Positions 1 through 8,736 are shown, counted from the stretch's first letter. The stretch: 64,000 nucleotides of DNA from an uncultured Acetatifactor sp. (GCA_910586215.1 CAJUGH010000002.1:186001-250000), one strand, 5' to 3'. Notes: a model not told the origin generated them from the sequence alone. Numbers and translations: made by a program.

Positions 1-642
1 AAAAAGAAGGCGGTGGTGGTTATCACTTCCAACAGGGGACTGGCCGGAGGATACAATTCCAACGTGGTCAAGCTGGTTACCAGGCATCCCCAGTGGCAGA
101 AAGAAGATGTGGTGGTCTATACCATTGGTAACAAGGGAAGGGAAGCCTTTGTGCGCAGCGGCTATGAGGTGCGGCCCTGCAGCAATGAGATTGTGGAAAG
201 TCCGGTATATGCAGACGCCATGCGCATCTGTGAGAAGCTGCTGGAGGCCTTTTCCAAAGGTGAGGTGGGTGAGATCTATCTGGCCTACACTGCGTTTAAA
301 AACACGGTGAGCCATGTGCCCACATTGCTGAAGCTCCTGCCCGTGGTACAGGGTGAAGTGGAGGAGCGGTCCGGAAAGGCCGAGGCCATCATGAACTTTG
401 AACCGGAGGATATAGAGGCCCTGGACATGATCATCCCTAAGTATGTCACCAGCTTGATCTATGGCGCGCTGATGGAGTCAGTGGCCAGTGAAAATGGTGC
501 GCGTATGCAGGCCATGGACAATGCAACCAGCAATGCGGAGGAAATCATCAACGATCTTGCACTGAAATATAACAGGGCACGTCAGGGATCCATTACGCAG
601 GAACTGACAGAGATCATAGCCGGGGCGGATGCCCTTGGCTAA
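1..642 (+). CDS. atpG: ATP synthase F1 subunit gamma, C-terminal part (cut by window edge)
   Basis: This is the C-terminal 213 residues of the central rotor stalk of F1-ATPase, which turns inside the alpha3beta3 head. The reading frame is open from base 1, so the start lies outside the window; bacterial gamma subunits are about 290 residues. Visible family marks are the TSNRGLAGGYN segment near the left edge and the conserved C-terminal helix with MQAMDNATSNAEEII, which reaches into the beta-subunit ring. It ends with TAA at 640-642. atpD and atpC follow on the same strand in the usual order, but the gap to atpD is unusually long (259 bases) and filled with repeats. Identification is secure from sequence and context. 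Confidence 0.95.
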   Translation, partial: KKKAVVVITSNRGLAGGYNSNVVKLVTRHPQWQKEDVVVYTIGNKGREAFVRSGYEVRPCSNEIVESPVYADAMRICEKLLEAFSKGEVGEIYLAYTAFKNTVSHVPTLLKLLPVVQGEVEERSGKAEAIMNFEPEDIEALDMIIPKYVTSLIYGALMESVASENGARMQAMDNATSNAEEIINDLALKYNRARQGSITQELTEIIAGADALG

Positions 643-743
643 GTGCGAAGGAAATCACTAAGCTCGAAAAATACCTCGCCAAGTGATTTCACGCTCTGCG
701 AGCAGAGCTTCTTCGCACAGAAGAACGCAAGGGCAGCGTTCTT
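643..743 (+). other. Hairpin cluster directly after the atpG stop codon
   Basis: Complementary segments begin on the base after the atpG stop. GTGCGAAG (643-650) pairs with CTTCGCAC (711-718), GAAATCACT (651-659) with AGTGATTTC (682-690), and GCTCTG (693-698) with CAGAGC (703-708), giving a compact three-way junction. A separate hairpin follows: AAGAACGC (721-728) with GCGTTCTT (736-743). There is no run of T, so this is not a normal terminator. Its location inside a core operon suggests an mRNA processing or stability element, or an inserted repetitive element; the function is inferred, the pairing is seen. Confidence 0.7.
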
Positions 744-750
744 CCCGGAA

Positions 751-818
751 TCGAAGATTCCGTTGGATCGAAGATTCCGTTGGATCGAAGATTCCATTGG
801 ATCGAAGATTCCGTGCGA
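751..818 (+). repeat. Four tandem 17-bp repeats between atpG and atpD
   Basis: Units with consensus TCGAAGATTCCGTTGGA lie end to end at 751-767, 768-784, 785-801 (one change) and 802-818 (diverged at the 3' end). The first copy overlaps a small hairpin, GGAATC (747-752) with GATTCC (756-761). No reading frame crosses the block with its own ribosome binding site. A further hairpin, TGCCCGC (870-876) with GCGGGCA (881-887), stands just before the atpD Shine-Dalgarno AAAGAGG and could influence translation of atpD. Confidence 0.85.
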
Positions 819-901
819 TTGGTTTGTGCTGATTGCATCGGCATATTTGGAAATTTGCTATAGAAAGAATGCCCGCGCAGGCGGGCAGGAAAGAGGTAGA
901 A

Positions 902-2305
902 ATGGCAGGAGAGAACAGAGGCAAGGTTACTCAGGTCGTGGGTGCGGTTCTTGATATCCGTTTTGACCAGGGTAAGCTGCCTGAGATTAACGAAGCAATT
1001 CGTATTCCTACCGGAAAGGACGGGTCGGACGGCCAGTTCCTGACCGTGGAGGTCTCCCAGCACTTGGGGGATGATACGGTAAGGTGCATCGCCATGGGCA
1101 GTACGGACGGCCTGGTAAGGGGAATGGATGCGGTTGCCACGGGTGCTCCCATTTCCGTGCCTGTGGGGGAGAAGACCCTGGGCCGGATATTCAACGTGCT
1201 GGGACAGCCCATAGACAATAAGCCTGCTCCCGAGGGGGTGTCTTATGAACCCATCCACAGGCCGGCGCCTGCATTCGAGGAGCAGTCCACGGAGGCAGAA
1301 CTGCTGGAGACAGGCATCAAAGTGGTAGACCTGCTCTGCCCGTACCAGAAGGGCGGAAAGATCGGACTGTTCGGTGGCGCCGGGGTGGGCAAGACCGTGC
1401 TGATCCAGGAACTGATCCGGAACATTGCCACGGAGCATGGCGGATTCTCCGTGTTTACCGGCGTGGGAGAGCGCACCCGTGAGGGGAATGACCTTTACCA
1501 CGAGATGACGGAGTCCGGGGTTATCGACAAGACCACCATGGTCTTCGGACAGATGAATGAGCCACCCGGAGCCAGGATGCGTGTAGGCCTTACAGGGCTG
1601 ACCATGGCAGAGTACTTCCGTGACAAGGGCGGTAAGGACGTGCTGCTGTTCATCGATAATATCTTTAGGTTTACCCAGGCCGGCAGTGAGGTGTCTGCCC
1701 TGCTGGGACGTATGCCTTCGGCGGTGGGTTACCAGCCTACCCTGCAGACGGAAATGGGTGCCCTGCAGGAGAGGATCACTTCCACCAGGAACGGTTCCAT
1801 TACATCCGTACAGGCCGTGTATGTGCCTGCGGATGACTTGACAGACCCGGCACCGGCCACCACATTCGCCCATCTGGATGCCACCACGGTGTTGTCCCGT
1901 GCCATTGTGGAACTGGGAATCTATCCGGCAGTGGATCCCCTGGAGTCTACCTCCCGTATCCTGGATCCCCGGATTGTGGGTGAGGAGCATTACCGCACTG
2001 CCCGGGGTGTCCAGGAGATCCTCCAGAGATACAAGGAATTGCAGGACATCATTGCCATCCTGGGTATGGACGAACTGTCCGAGGAAGATAAGCTGGTAGT
2101 ATCCCGCGCCCGTAAGGTCCAGAGATTCCTGTCCCAGCCTTTCTTCGTGGCAGGTCAGTTTACCGGCCTGGAGGGCAAATATGTGCCTATCAATGAGACC
2201 ATCCGCGGATTCAAGGAGATCCTGGAAGGGAAACATGACGACATTCCGGAGAGTTACTTCCTAAGCGTGGGTGGTATTGATGATGTGCTGGCCAAGGTAA
2301 AATAA
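902..2305 (+). CDS. atpD: ATP synthase F1 subunit beta
   Basis: Catalytic subunit of F1-ATPase, 467 residues, the normal length. The P-loop GGAGVGKT is at about residues 158-165, followed by the GERTREGNDLY segment carrying the catalytic glutamate and by the LLFIDNIFRF Walker B strand. The C-terminal helical domain holds a DELSEEDK motif that matches the DELSE loop contacted by gamma. ATG 902 is chosen because it follows AAAGAGG at 890-896; the open frame continues upstream into the repeat region, but that extension is not part of the family. It is followed by atpC after 12 bases. Assignment is secure. Confidence 0.97.
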   Translation: MAGENRGKVTQVVGAVLDIRFDQGKLPEINEAIRIPTGKDGSDGQFLTVEVSQHLGDDTVRCIAMGSTDGLVRGMDAVATGAPISVPVGEKTLGRIFNVLGQPIDNKPAPEGVSYEPIHRPAPAFEEQSTEAELLETGIKVVDLLCPYQKGGKIGLFGGAGVGKTVLIQELIRNIATEHGGFSVFTGVGERTREGNDLYHEMTESGVIDKTTMVFGQMNEPPGARMRVGLTGLTMAEYFRDKGGKDVLLFIDNIFRFTQAGSEVSALLGRMPSAVGYQPTLQTEMGALQERITSTRNGSITSVQAVYVPADDLTDPAPATTFAHLDATTVLSRAIVELGIYPAVDPLESTSRILDPRIVGEEHYRTARGVQEILQRYKELQDIIAILGMDELSEEDKLVVSRARKVQRFLSQPFFVAGQFTGLEGKYVPINETIRGFKEILEGKHDDIPESYFLSVGGIDDVLAKVK

Positions 2306-2317
2306 GGAGGAGGGCTT

Positions 2318-2722
2318 ATGGCAGAGAATAAAAGCTTCCTTCTGCATGTGGTTACACCTGACCGCACCTTCTATGAAGGACAGGTGGAGATGGTGGAATT
2401 CAACACCACAGAGGGGGAGATCGGTGTGCTGCCAGGCCATATTCCGCTTACGGTGATCCTGAAGCCTGGCATTCTGTGCATCCATGAGGCAGAAGGGGAG
2501 AAGGAAGCGGCGCTCCATGCCGGGTTTGCAGAGATCCTGCCGGATGGTGTGACGATTCTGGCTGAGATCGTGGAATGGCCTGAGGAGATTGATTCCAACA
2601 GGGCAGTTGCCGCCAGGGATCGTGCAGAAGAGAGACTGCACGGCAGGACTCCGGAGACGGATGTGGCAAGGGCAGAGACGGCCCTGCAGAGGGCAATGGC
2701 CCGTATTGAGGTACTGAAATAG
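2318..2722 (+). CDS. atpC: ATP synthase F1 subunit epsilon
   Basis: Epsilon subunit of the F1 central stalk, 134 residues. The N-terminal beta-sandwich (about residues 1-85, with the segment FNTTEGEIGVLPGHIPL) binds gamma and the c-ring. The C-terminal part (about 90-134) is the two-helix inhibitory domain, rich in Ala, Glu and Arg. The Shine-Dalgarno AAGGAGGA overlaps the end of atpD, which points to coupled translation. It is the last recognisable ATP synthase gene here. Confidence 0.95.
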   Translation: MAENKSFLLHVVTPDRTFYEGQVEMVEFNTTEGEIGVLPGHIPLTVILKPGILCIHEAEGEKEAALHAGFAEILPDGVTILAEIVEWPEEIDSNRAVAARDRAEERLHGRTPETDVARAETALQRAMARIEVLK

Positions 2723-2780
2723 CGGAACAATTAGAAGAACGTGCGCATATGCTGTAAGAAAGTGGATGAGAGGTATTTCT

Positions 2781-3188
2781 ATGGAATTACACTCGAAACT
2801 GTTACAGCCAATGCCGGAGAAAGCAAGGGGCTGGAATGAGCGGCCCCTTCCTTTTTATATGGCGTATCCGGGCTGCCTGGATCCCGCCAGGGAAGAGATG
2901 GTCTTACAGGACATGGAATACCTGCAGCAGATGTACCCTGCGGATGTAAAGCGGTACCAGCGCAGGATAGCCCAGATCCTGGACAAGACAGATTATGAAG
3001 GCAGCATGATCTATGACGAGTATCCGGACAGATGCTGTCTCCAGCACCTGGCAGACAGCATCTGCCGGGTGCTCCGGAATGAGGAGGAGCATCCACCCAC
3101 CCAGGATATGGTGGCAGTGCTGCTTCTGGATGAAATCTATAAACGTAGACATGGCGGGAGACGCGGCAAATGCGGGATCCTGTACTGA
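2781..3188 (+). CDS. Hypothetical protein
   Basis: A 135-residue soluble protein with no signal peptide or membrane segment. I do not recognise a family. It is acidic in its centre and has conserved-looking stretches PFYMAYPGC and YPADVKRYQRRI, then a predicted helix ending in the basic tail RRHGGRRGKCG. Start ATG 2781 is chosen because GAGAGGT lies 6 bases upstream; an in-frame start at 2766 lacks such a site. It sits 58 bases after atpC and may be transcribed with the ATP synthase operon. Codon use matches the neighbours, so it is probably a real gene. Confidence 0.7.
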   Translation: MELHSKLLQPMPEKARGWNERPLPFYMAYPGCLDPAREEMVLQDMEYLQQMYPADVKRYQRRIAQILDKTDYEGSMIYDEYPDRCCLQHLADSICRVLRNEEEHPPTQDMVAVLLLDEIYKRRHGGRRGKCGILY

Positions 3189-3194
3189 GCACCG

Positions 3195-3300
3195 TGCCAG
3201 TTCCCGGGGAAGGCCCTGGAAAGGCCCCCGGAAAGGAACCCAGGGAAAAGCCCCGGGAGGCCTCCGGGAAAGGCCCTCCAGGGAAGGCCCTGGGAGGCAC
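3195..3300 (+). repeat. GC-rich low-complexity tract with GGAAAGGCCC-like units
   Basis: Imperfect short units such as GGAAAGGCCC, GGGAAGGCCC and their near-complements recur in both orientations, so the tract is rich in overlapping inverted repeats. It fills the 211-base gap between the hypothetical gene and the methyltransferase. A long open frame passes through it but has no ribosome binding site here. The structure may affect read-through to the downstream gene; that is inference. Confidence 0.6.
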
Positions 3301-3399
3301 TTTCCCTTAAACTTGGGGGAACAGGATCCTCCCTGTGGCTGTGGGTGGAACGGCTGTACGGATTCCGTAGGACAGGTGTGTCCTGCAGGAGGCAGACAG

Positions 3400-4647
3400 A
3401 TGGCTATGGAAATGAATTTACAGGAATTCTTCCTACAGGTCTTGAACCAGGACCTGCATGATATGGTACTGAGCAATGCCAGAAAGACATCCTGGAAAGG
3501 TACCCGGGTGAAAGTGCGCCCTGTGCGGCTGGGAGAGGCCCTTTGGTTCCAGGAGACCCTTTATCAGGGGAACCAGGTATTCCATGTCAACCTGGAGGCC
3601 TCCCAGATGGCCCTGCGCCTGGAACAGCATATGCAGCAGTACAGGCAGGCCCAGGTGGACACGGGATCAGAAGACATCACTGTTCTGTCGGGGAAGAAGG
3701 GGAATGTAACCATAAAGCGGAGAGAGAAAAATACGGAGGGTGGTACAGGGAAAGGACGTGTGCCTGGCGGGAATGGCACCGGTGTGGAGTTCCGTGCCCT
3801 GGACCATAACCGTTCGAAACAATACATTTTAAGGGAAGGACAGCCGGTGGACTTTCTGGTGAAGCTTGGAGTCCAGACACCTGAAGGGAAGGTGGTGAAG
3901 GCAAAATATGATAAATTCCGCCAGATCAACCGGTTCCTGGAATTTATAGAGGATGTGGTGGACAGGCTTCCTACGGACAGAACCATACGGATCGTGGACT
4001 TTGGCTGTGGAAAATCGTACCTTACATTTGCCATGTATGATTATCTGTGCAGGCTCCAGGGCAGGGATGTCCAGATTACCGGCCTGGACCTGAAGGAGAC
4101 GGTGATCCGGCACTGCCAGGAACTGGCCAGGCGGCTGCACTATGACAGGCTGCATTTTGAGCAGGGGGATATCCGCGGCTTCCAGGGCGGGGAGAAGGTG
4201 GACATGGTGGTGTCCCTGCATGCCTGTGACAAGGCCACGGACTATTGCCTGGAGAAGGCGGTGAAATGGGGGGCAGAAGTGATCCTTGCCGTACCATGCT
4301 GCCAGCATGAACTGAACAGCCAGATCCACTGTGACATGCTGCAGCCCATCCTGAGATACGGACTGGTGAAGGAACGCATGGCAGCCCTGGTGACAGATGC
4401 CCTGCGGGCGGGATTGCTGGAGCAGTGTGGGTATGATACCCAGATCCTGGAATTTATCGATATGGAACATACACCCAAGAATATCCTGATCCGGGCTGTG
4501 AAGCGGGGCGGAATGCGGCCCAGGGGAAAGGCATCCTCCCTGGGCCAGGTGATGGATTTCCTGCAGGTGAGGCCTACATTGCAGGAACTGCTGAAGGACG
4601 GGGAGCCGGGAGAGTGTCACGATGAATCTATGCCCCGTTTTTTGTAG
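3400..4647 (+). CDS. SAM-dependent methyltransferase (Methyltransf_32-like)
   Basis: A 415-residue cytoplasmic protein. The C-terminal half is a class I methyltransferase: motif I DFGCGKS starts at about residue 200, an acidic strand end follows (GLDLKE), then SLHACDKATD near 272 and a PCCQHELN strand near 299. This set fits the Methyltransf_32 family, some members of which act on RNA. The N-terminal 150 residues are a separate, less conserved region with a charged linker (KKGNVTIKRREKN). ATG 3400 follows GCAGGAGG with 7-base spacing; the frame is open farther upstream but without a start site. The substrate cannot be told from sequence. Confidence 0.8.
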   Translation: MAMEMNLQEFFLQVLNQDLHDMVLSNARKTSWKGTRVKVRPVRLGEALWFQETLYQGNQVFHVNLEASQMALRLEQHMQQYRQAQVDTGSEDITVLSGKKGNVTIKRREKNTEGGTGKGRVPGGNGTGVEFRALDHNRSKQYILREGQPVDFLVKLGVQTPEGKVVKAKYDKFRQINRFLEFIEDVVDRLPTDRTIRIVDFGCGKSYLTFAMYDYLCRLQGRDVQITGLDLKETVIRHCQELARRLHYDRLHFEQGDIRGFQGGEKVDMVVSLHACDKATDYCLEKAVKWGAEVILAVPCCQHELNSQIHCDMLQPILRYGLVKERMAALVTDALRAGLLEQCGYDTQILEFIDMEHTPKNILIRAVKRGGMRPRGKASSLGQVMDFLQVRPTLQELLKDGEPGECHDESMPRFL

Positions 4648-4678
4648 TGGGGCTGCTGACTGGAAGGAAGAAGGCAGA

Positions 4679-7201
4679 ATGAAGAGAAGCGCAATCAAAC
4701 TGTCCGTTTTTTTTGCTACCTTTGTGGTGGCATTGCTGGTCATAAGCAGGATCATGAACCAGGGCCATGACAATCTGACCATGGAGATGCCGCCGGCCAC
4801 CCTGCCCCTGGTATCCATGGAGATGGACGGATATGTATACAACCAGTTACATGGGTACACCCAGACCATGGAGATTCCGTTTATGCGGGATACGGTGACA
4901 GTACTGGGGGAGGGCCGGGACACCGGCTTCGTGGTGGACACTTTTGGCCGGAATGTGACAGGAATCTCCATAGAGGTGCGCAGTACGGACGGAGGCCGGC
5001 TGATTGAGAATACCCAGATTACGGGATACAGGCAGGGAGGGGACAGGATCAGCGGGGAGGTTGCCTTGAAAGACCTGATCGAGAAGGACAAACCTTACTC
5101 CCTTGCCTTGATACTGGAACTGAACGGCAGCCAGAAGGTATATTACTACACCAGGGTGGTGTGGGGAGATAACCTCCATGGGGCCGAGAAGCTTGCGTAT
5201 GTGAAGGATTTCCATGATAGGCTCTATGACAAGGAGGCTGCCAGGGAACTGGCAATTTATCTGGAGACCGATGCCAGGCTGGAGGACAACAGTTCTTTCC
5301 ACAGGGTGAATATTCACAGCAGTTTCCAGCAGATTACCTGGGGGAAACTTCCTGTGCAGGAGGTGGCAGAGCCAGTGGTGCGCCTGACAGAGATTGCAGA
5401 CCAGACTGCCTCCCTGCTGGTAGATTATATGGTGTCCACTTCCGAAGGAAAGCAGACCACCTATTACATGGTACAGGAGCATTACCGGGTCCGTTATACC
5501 GCGGAGCGGATGTACCTGCTGGATTATGAGAGGACTATGACCCAGGTGCCCCAGGCAGAGGAAATGTATGCCAATGACAAGATCCTGCTGGGAATCACGG
5601 GCACGGATATTCCCATGATGGAGAGTGAAGACGGTAATGTGGTGGTGTTTGAGGTGGCTGGCCGGCTGTTTGGCTACAATGTGAACAACAACAAGCTCAC
5701 CGTGATTTTTAGTTTCTATGATGAGGAGAACGCCGATGCACGTACCCTGTACGGCCAGCATGCCATCAAGATCCTGGACGTGGATGAGGGTGGGAATGTG
5801 CAGTTCGCCCTGTATGGGTATATGAACCGGGGGAAATATGAGGGACAGGTGGGAATCCGGCTCTACACGTACAACCATTCCATGAACACCCTGGAGGAAC
5901 TGGTGTATATCCCTTACCGGAAATCCTTCTCGGTGCTTGCAGCCCAGATGGATCAGCTCCTGTGCCTGAACCGGGACCAGAAATTATACCTGGAGTTGGA
6001 CGATGCCGTGTACCGTATCGACCTGGTGGAGAGAACCTGGTCCAGGCTCTTTGGGGTGACCCAGGATGATAGCCTCCATGTGTCGGAGAACCACAAGATT
6101 GCGGTCTGGTCCGAGGGGGAAGATCCCTACAGGAACAGGACGCTGAACATCAGGAACCTGAACAATGATGTCCAGAAGACGATTCTGGTGGAAGAGGGGG
6201 AATGCATCCGTCCCCTGGGATTCATGGAGGAGGATATCATATACGGAGTGGCCAGGGAGGCAGACATCTACCAGGAGAATTCCGGCAGGATCTTCTTCCC
6301 CATGTACAAAATCGGGATCTGCAATTCTGCTGGGGAGTTGCTGAAAGAGTATCAGGAGGAGGGTATCTATGTGACAGCCTGTGCAGTGGAGCACAACCAG
6401 ATCACCTTGACGCGGATGGCCAGGCTGGAATCGGATACTTATGTGGAGACGAGTCCGGACCATATCATGAATAACAGAGAGAGTGAATCCGGGAAAAATG
6501 TGCTGGTTACAGCGGATATTGATATATATGAGAGATATGTACAGATCCAGACCAGGAAGACCATTGACAGCAAGAGTATTAAGATCCTGAATCCCAAGGA
6601 AGTGGTGTATGAGGGGGGCAGGGAACTGGAACTGCCGGGGCAGAAGACCCTCGTTCGTTACTATGTCTACGGACCTTATGGTGTGGCAGGTATCTTCACA
6701 TCCCCTGCCGGGGCAGTCAATATGGCTTATGCCCTGCCAGGGGTGGTCATTGACGGAAAAGGGGATCTTGTGTGGCTCAGGGGCAACCGCTCCACCAGGA
6801 ACCAGATCATGGCCATCAAGGCACCGGAAAGGGCAGAAGGGCAGGATAGCCTGGCAGTATGCCTGGATACCATCTTCCAACTGGAGGGACTGGTGCGCAA
6901 TTCGGCATACCTGCTGGATCAGGGGGAATCGGTCCTGGACATCCTGGAGGACAATCTGCCGGATGCCCGCATCCTGGATCTCACTGGCTGCAGCCTGGAT
7001 GCCATGCTCTACTATGTGAACCAGGACCTTCCCGTCCTGGCCATGTTGAGGAACGGGGAGGCGGTCCTGGTCACGGGGTTCAATGAGACCAGTGTGGTGG
7101 TGATGGAACCTTCTACAGGAAAACTGGAGAAGAGGGGAATGGCAGACACCGGGGAATGGCTTGAGGACAATGGGAACTGCTTTATCACCTATATCAGGTG
7201 A
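4679..7201 (+). CDS. Membrane-anchored extracytoplasmic protein with a C39-like C-terminal region
   Basis: An 840-residue protein with one N-terminal membrane segment (about residues 8-24), so most of it should lie outside the cytoplasm. The long middle is beta-rich, with many short strands resembling a propeller-like fold (for example GEDPYRNRTLNIRNL), but I recognise no named domain. The last ~70 residues (AMLYYVNQDLPVLAMLRNGE, then VLVTGF and VVVMEP) resemble the half of a C39 or papain-like peptidase that carries His and Asp, but neither the catalytic Cys nor the His is evident. Start ATG 4679 follows GGAAGGAAG. Function unknown. Confidence 0.7.
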   Translation: MKRSAIKLSVFFATFVVALLVISRIMNQGHDNLTMEMPPATLPLVSMEMDGYVYNQLHGYTQTMEIPFMRDTVTVLGEGRDTGFVVDTFGRNVTGISIEVRSTDGGRLIENTQITGYRQGGDRISGEVALKDLIEKDKPYSLALILELNGSQKVYYYTRVVWGDNLHGAEKLAYVKDFHDRLYDKEAARELAIYLETDARLEDNSSFHRVNIHSSFQQITWGKLPVQEVAEPVVRLTEIADQTASLLVDYMVSTSEGKQTTYYMVQEHYRVRYTAERMYLLDYERTMTQVPQAEEMYANDKILLGITGTDIPMMESEDGNVVVFEVAGRLFGYNVNNNKLTVIFSFYDEENADARTLYGQHAIKILDVDEGGNVQFALYGYMNRGKYEGQVGIRLYTYNHSMNTLEELVYIPYRKSFSVLAAQMDQLLCLNRDQKLYLELDDAVYRIDLVERTWSRLFGVTQDDSLHVSENHKIAVWSEGEDPYRNRTLNIRNLNNDVQKTILVEEGECIRPLGFMEEDIIYGVAREADIYQENSGRIFFPMYKIGICNSAGELLKEYQEEGIYVTACAVEHNQITLTRMARLESDTYVETSPDHIMNNRESESGKNVLVTADIDIYERYVQIQTRKTIDSKSIKILNPKEVVYEGGRELELPGQKTLVRYYVYGPYGVAGIFTSPAGAVNMAYALPGVVIDGKGDLVWLRGNRSTRNQIMAIKAPERAEGQDSLAVCLDTIFQLEGLVRNSAYLLDQGESVLDILEDNLPDARILDLTGCSLDAMLYYVNQDLPVLAMLRNGEAVLVTGFNETSVVVMEPSTGKLEKRGMADTGEWLEDNGNCFITYIR

Positions 7202-7278
7202 CTTGCCAAATCCTGGCAGGCTACATCCGGAATGCTTCCGTTGTTTGCGGTACTGTTTCGGAGTGCTATATGTAATAC

Positions 7279-7803
7279 TCAGAAGAAAATATATTTACGG
7301 TACCGCTCCAGCAGCTTGAACAGCAACAGCCCCAGTACCCCGCAGGACAAGATCTCGCCGATTCCCACGGTGAGCATAAAATAAGGGATGGATCCATCAA
7401 ACCGATACACATAGGCCAGCACAAAAGGCACGATCAGGGTGTTGGCCACAATGGGCGGGATGGGGGCAGCCCACCAGAGAGGTGCCCTGGAAGTCCTGCT
7501 GTCTGTGGCGGCGCGGTAGCTTCTGCCCAGAAACAGGGTGCCAAGGGCCCCAAGCAGGGTAGCCAGGCTTCCGAACACCACATCCAGGGGCAGACATCCT
7601 GTGAGCAGGTTGCTTAAGATACAGCCTGCGAACAGTCCCGGTACGGCAGCTGGCAGGAAGAAGGGCAAAACGGTGAGGGCCTCCGAGAAACGGAGCTGGA
7701 TGGCATAATTGGCCAGACCCAGGGCGTTGGCCAACAGGGTCAGTACCACATAGAGGGCGGCTATAAGAGCCGCCTGGGTCACAGCAAGAGTCGTCTTTTT
7801 CAT
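7279..7803 (-). CDS. queT: Queuosine precursor transporter, QueT family
   Basis: A 174-residue integral membrane protein of the QueT family, the substrate-binding (S) component of an ECF-type vitamin transporter for queuosine precursors such as preQ1. Five or six hydrophobic segments are visible, and the family stretch with LRFSEALTVLPFF and a downstream FGSLATLLGALGTLFLG is present. Start ATG at 7803 is preceded by AAGGAG on the reverse strand with 9-base spacing. It is a single-gene unit facing away from the preceding gene. The upstream structured leader fits control by a preQ1 riboswitch, which supports the substrate assignment. Confidence 0.88.
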   Translation of the reverse strand: MKKTTLAVTQAALIAALYVVLTLLANALGLANYAIQLRFSEALTVLPFFLPAAVPGLFAGCILSNLLTGCLPLDVVFGSLATLLGALGTLFLGRSYRAATDSRTSRAPLWWAAPIPPIVANTLIVPFVLAYVYRFDGSIPYFMLTVGIGEILSCGVLGLLLFKLLERYRKYIFF

Positions 7804-7811
7804 GCAATTGT

Positions 7812-7895
7812 CTCCTTAGTTTTGTTTTTTGGCCGTCCCTGGCAGTGCCAGGACGGTTGGGTGAGGATGGTTTCGAACTCACCGGGGATTGGTTT
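7812..7895 (-). promoter_or_regulatory. Probable preQ1 riboswitch before queT
   Basis: On the reverse strand, two hairpins lie before queT. The first pairs GGTGAG with CTCACC (7860-7865 with 7878-7883) around a 12-base loop. The second is a strong stem at 7833-7856 with a single bulged base. An A-rich single-stranded stretch, AAAAAACAAAACTAAGGAG, then runs into the Shine-Dalgarno. This layout, with an A-rich tail and ribosome binding site after a hairpin in front of a queT gene, is typical of preQ1 riboswitches that hide the site in a pseudoknot. I cannot assign class II or III from sequence alone. Confidence 0.65.
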
Positions 7896-8100
7896 TGGGA
7901 AGCTGGACCATGGCCTGTCTGGCTTTCCCAGAAATTTATTATACGTGGGTGGGCAGAAATGTCAAGCTTTTTCCGGCGTAGCCGTGCACAGTAACGCGTG
8001 AAATTTGTCGCAACCTGGCAGACCAACAGACTAAAACAGCATAAACCGAACAGAAAAAGGGCATAAATAGTTAGGAATTTCTTAATATTCAGACGCAAGA

Positions 8101-8129
8101 TTGCAACAGGCAACGGTTTTTGCTATACT
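8101..8129 (+). promoter_or_regulatory. Sigma-A-type promoter
   Basis: TTGCAA (8101-8106) and TATACT (8124-8129) are separated by 17 bases. The pair lies 77 bases before the start of the small membrane protein gene at 8206, so it probably drives that gene alone. Confidence 0.6.
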
Positions 8130-8205
8130 CTTTATGACATTTTTTCCCGGGCGGCCAAGATGGAAGTAAGTCCGTAAGCAGCAGAGAAAGAGAGGAAAGA
8201 GAAAC

Positions 8206-8736
8206 ATGAAAGCAGCAGAGAAAATACTGGTATTTGGAAGTATCCCCATCATCATCCTGCTGGCCTTTCTGATTGTGTGGAAGGCAGGTATCTTTGGGGT
8301 ATCCGGGGATAAGCTGGAACAGGATGCCAGGAGACAACAGCACATTGAGGAGGACTGGCAGGTGGCCCAGGCGAAGAACGAGGATCTATGCGCTATGTTG
8401 TTCTATGACCCGGACAAAGAGGACTACACCTATTCCATCTATCTCACCCATGAAGGGCTGTCCTTTGGTTACTTTTTCCGCCAGGGCGGAAGGGATGCCT
8501 ATATGGGGGAAAGTGTGAAAGGAATCGTGTATGAGGACAAGGGGATTGCACTTCTGTCCCTGAACCAGGATCGTGTGTGCAAGATTGTGGTAGGCAATCC
8601 AGGGAATGCCCAGGAGACCATCCAGGTGGATCCGGGCAAGCCTTTTGTGGTGGTGCTGCCAGTGGGGTGTGAAGAGATTATTTTATATGATGCCAGGGAG
8701 AACATCGTATCATTGTATGACACTTATACGGGATGA
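8206..8736 (+). CDS. Hypothetical single-pass membrane protein
   Basis: A 176-residue protein with an N-terminal membrane segment (about residues 8-27, IPIIILLAFLIVW) and a predicted extracytoplasmic remainder. The segment YDPDKEDYTYSIYL and the C-terminal VVLPVGCEEIILYD suggest a small beta-sandwich domain, but I recognise no family. The ribosome binding site GAGAGGAAAGAG precedes ATG 8206, and a good promoter lies upstream. It sits alone between reverse-strand queT and the convergent LacI-type gene, so context gives no clue to its role. Confidence 0.65.
   Translation: MKAAEKILVFGSIPIIILLAFLIVWKAGIFGVSGDKLEQDARRQQHIEEDWQVAQAKNEDLCAMLFYDPDKEDYTYSIYLTHEGLSFGYFFRQGGRDAYMGESVKGIVYEDKGIALLSLNQDRVCKIVVGNPGNAQETIQVDPGKPFVVVLPVGCEEIILYDARENIVSLYDTYTG

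Noticed and set aside
751..818. CRISPR-like array
   Set aside because: The 17-bp repeats are directly adjacent with no spacers and no cas genes are nearby.
689..2236. A 515-codon open frame on the reverse strand across atpD
   Set aside because: It is antisense to a clear atpD gene, has no recognisable domain or start site, and owes its length to the codon bias of the real gene.
3013..3399. N-terminal extension of the methyltransferase gene
   Set aside because: It lies in another frame of the previous gene and the GC-rich tract, and the proper ribosome binding site is at 3385-3392.
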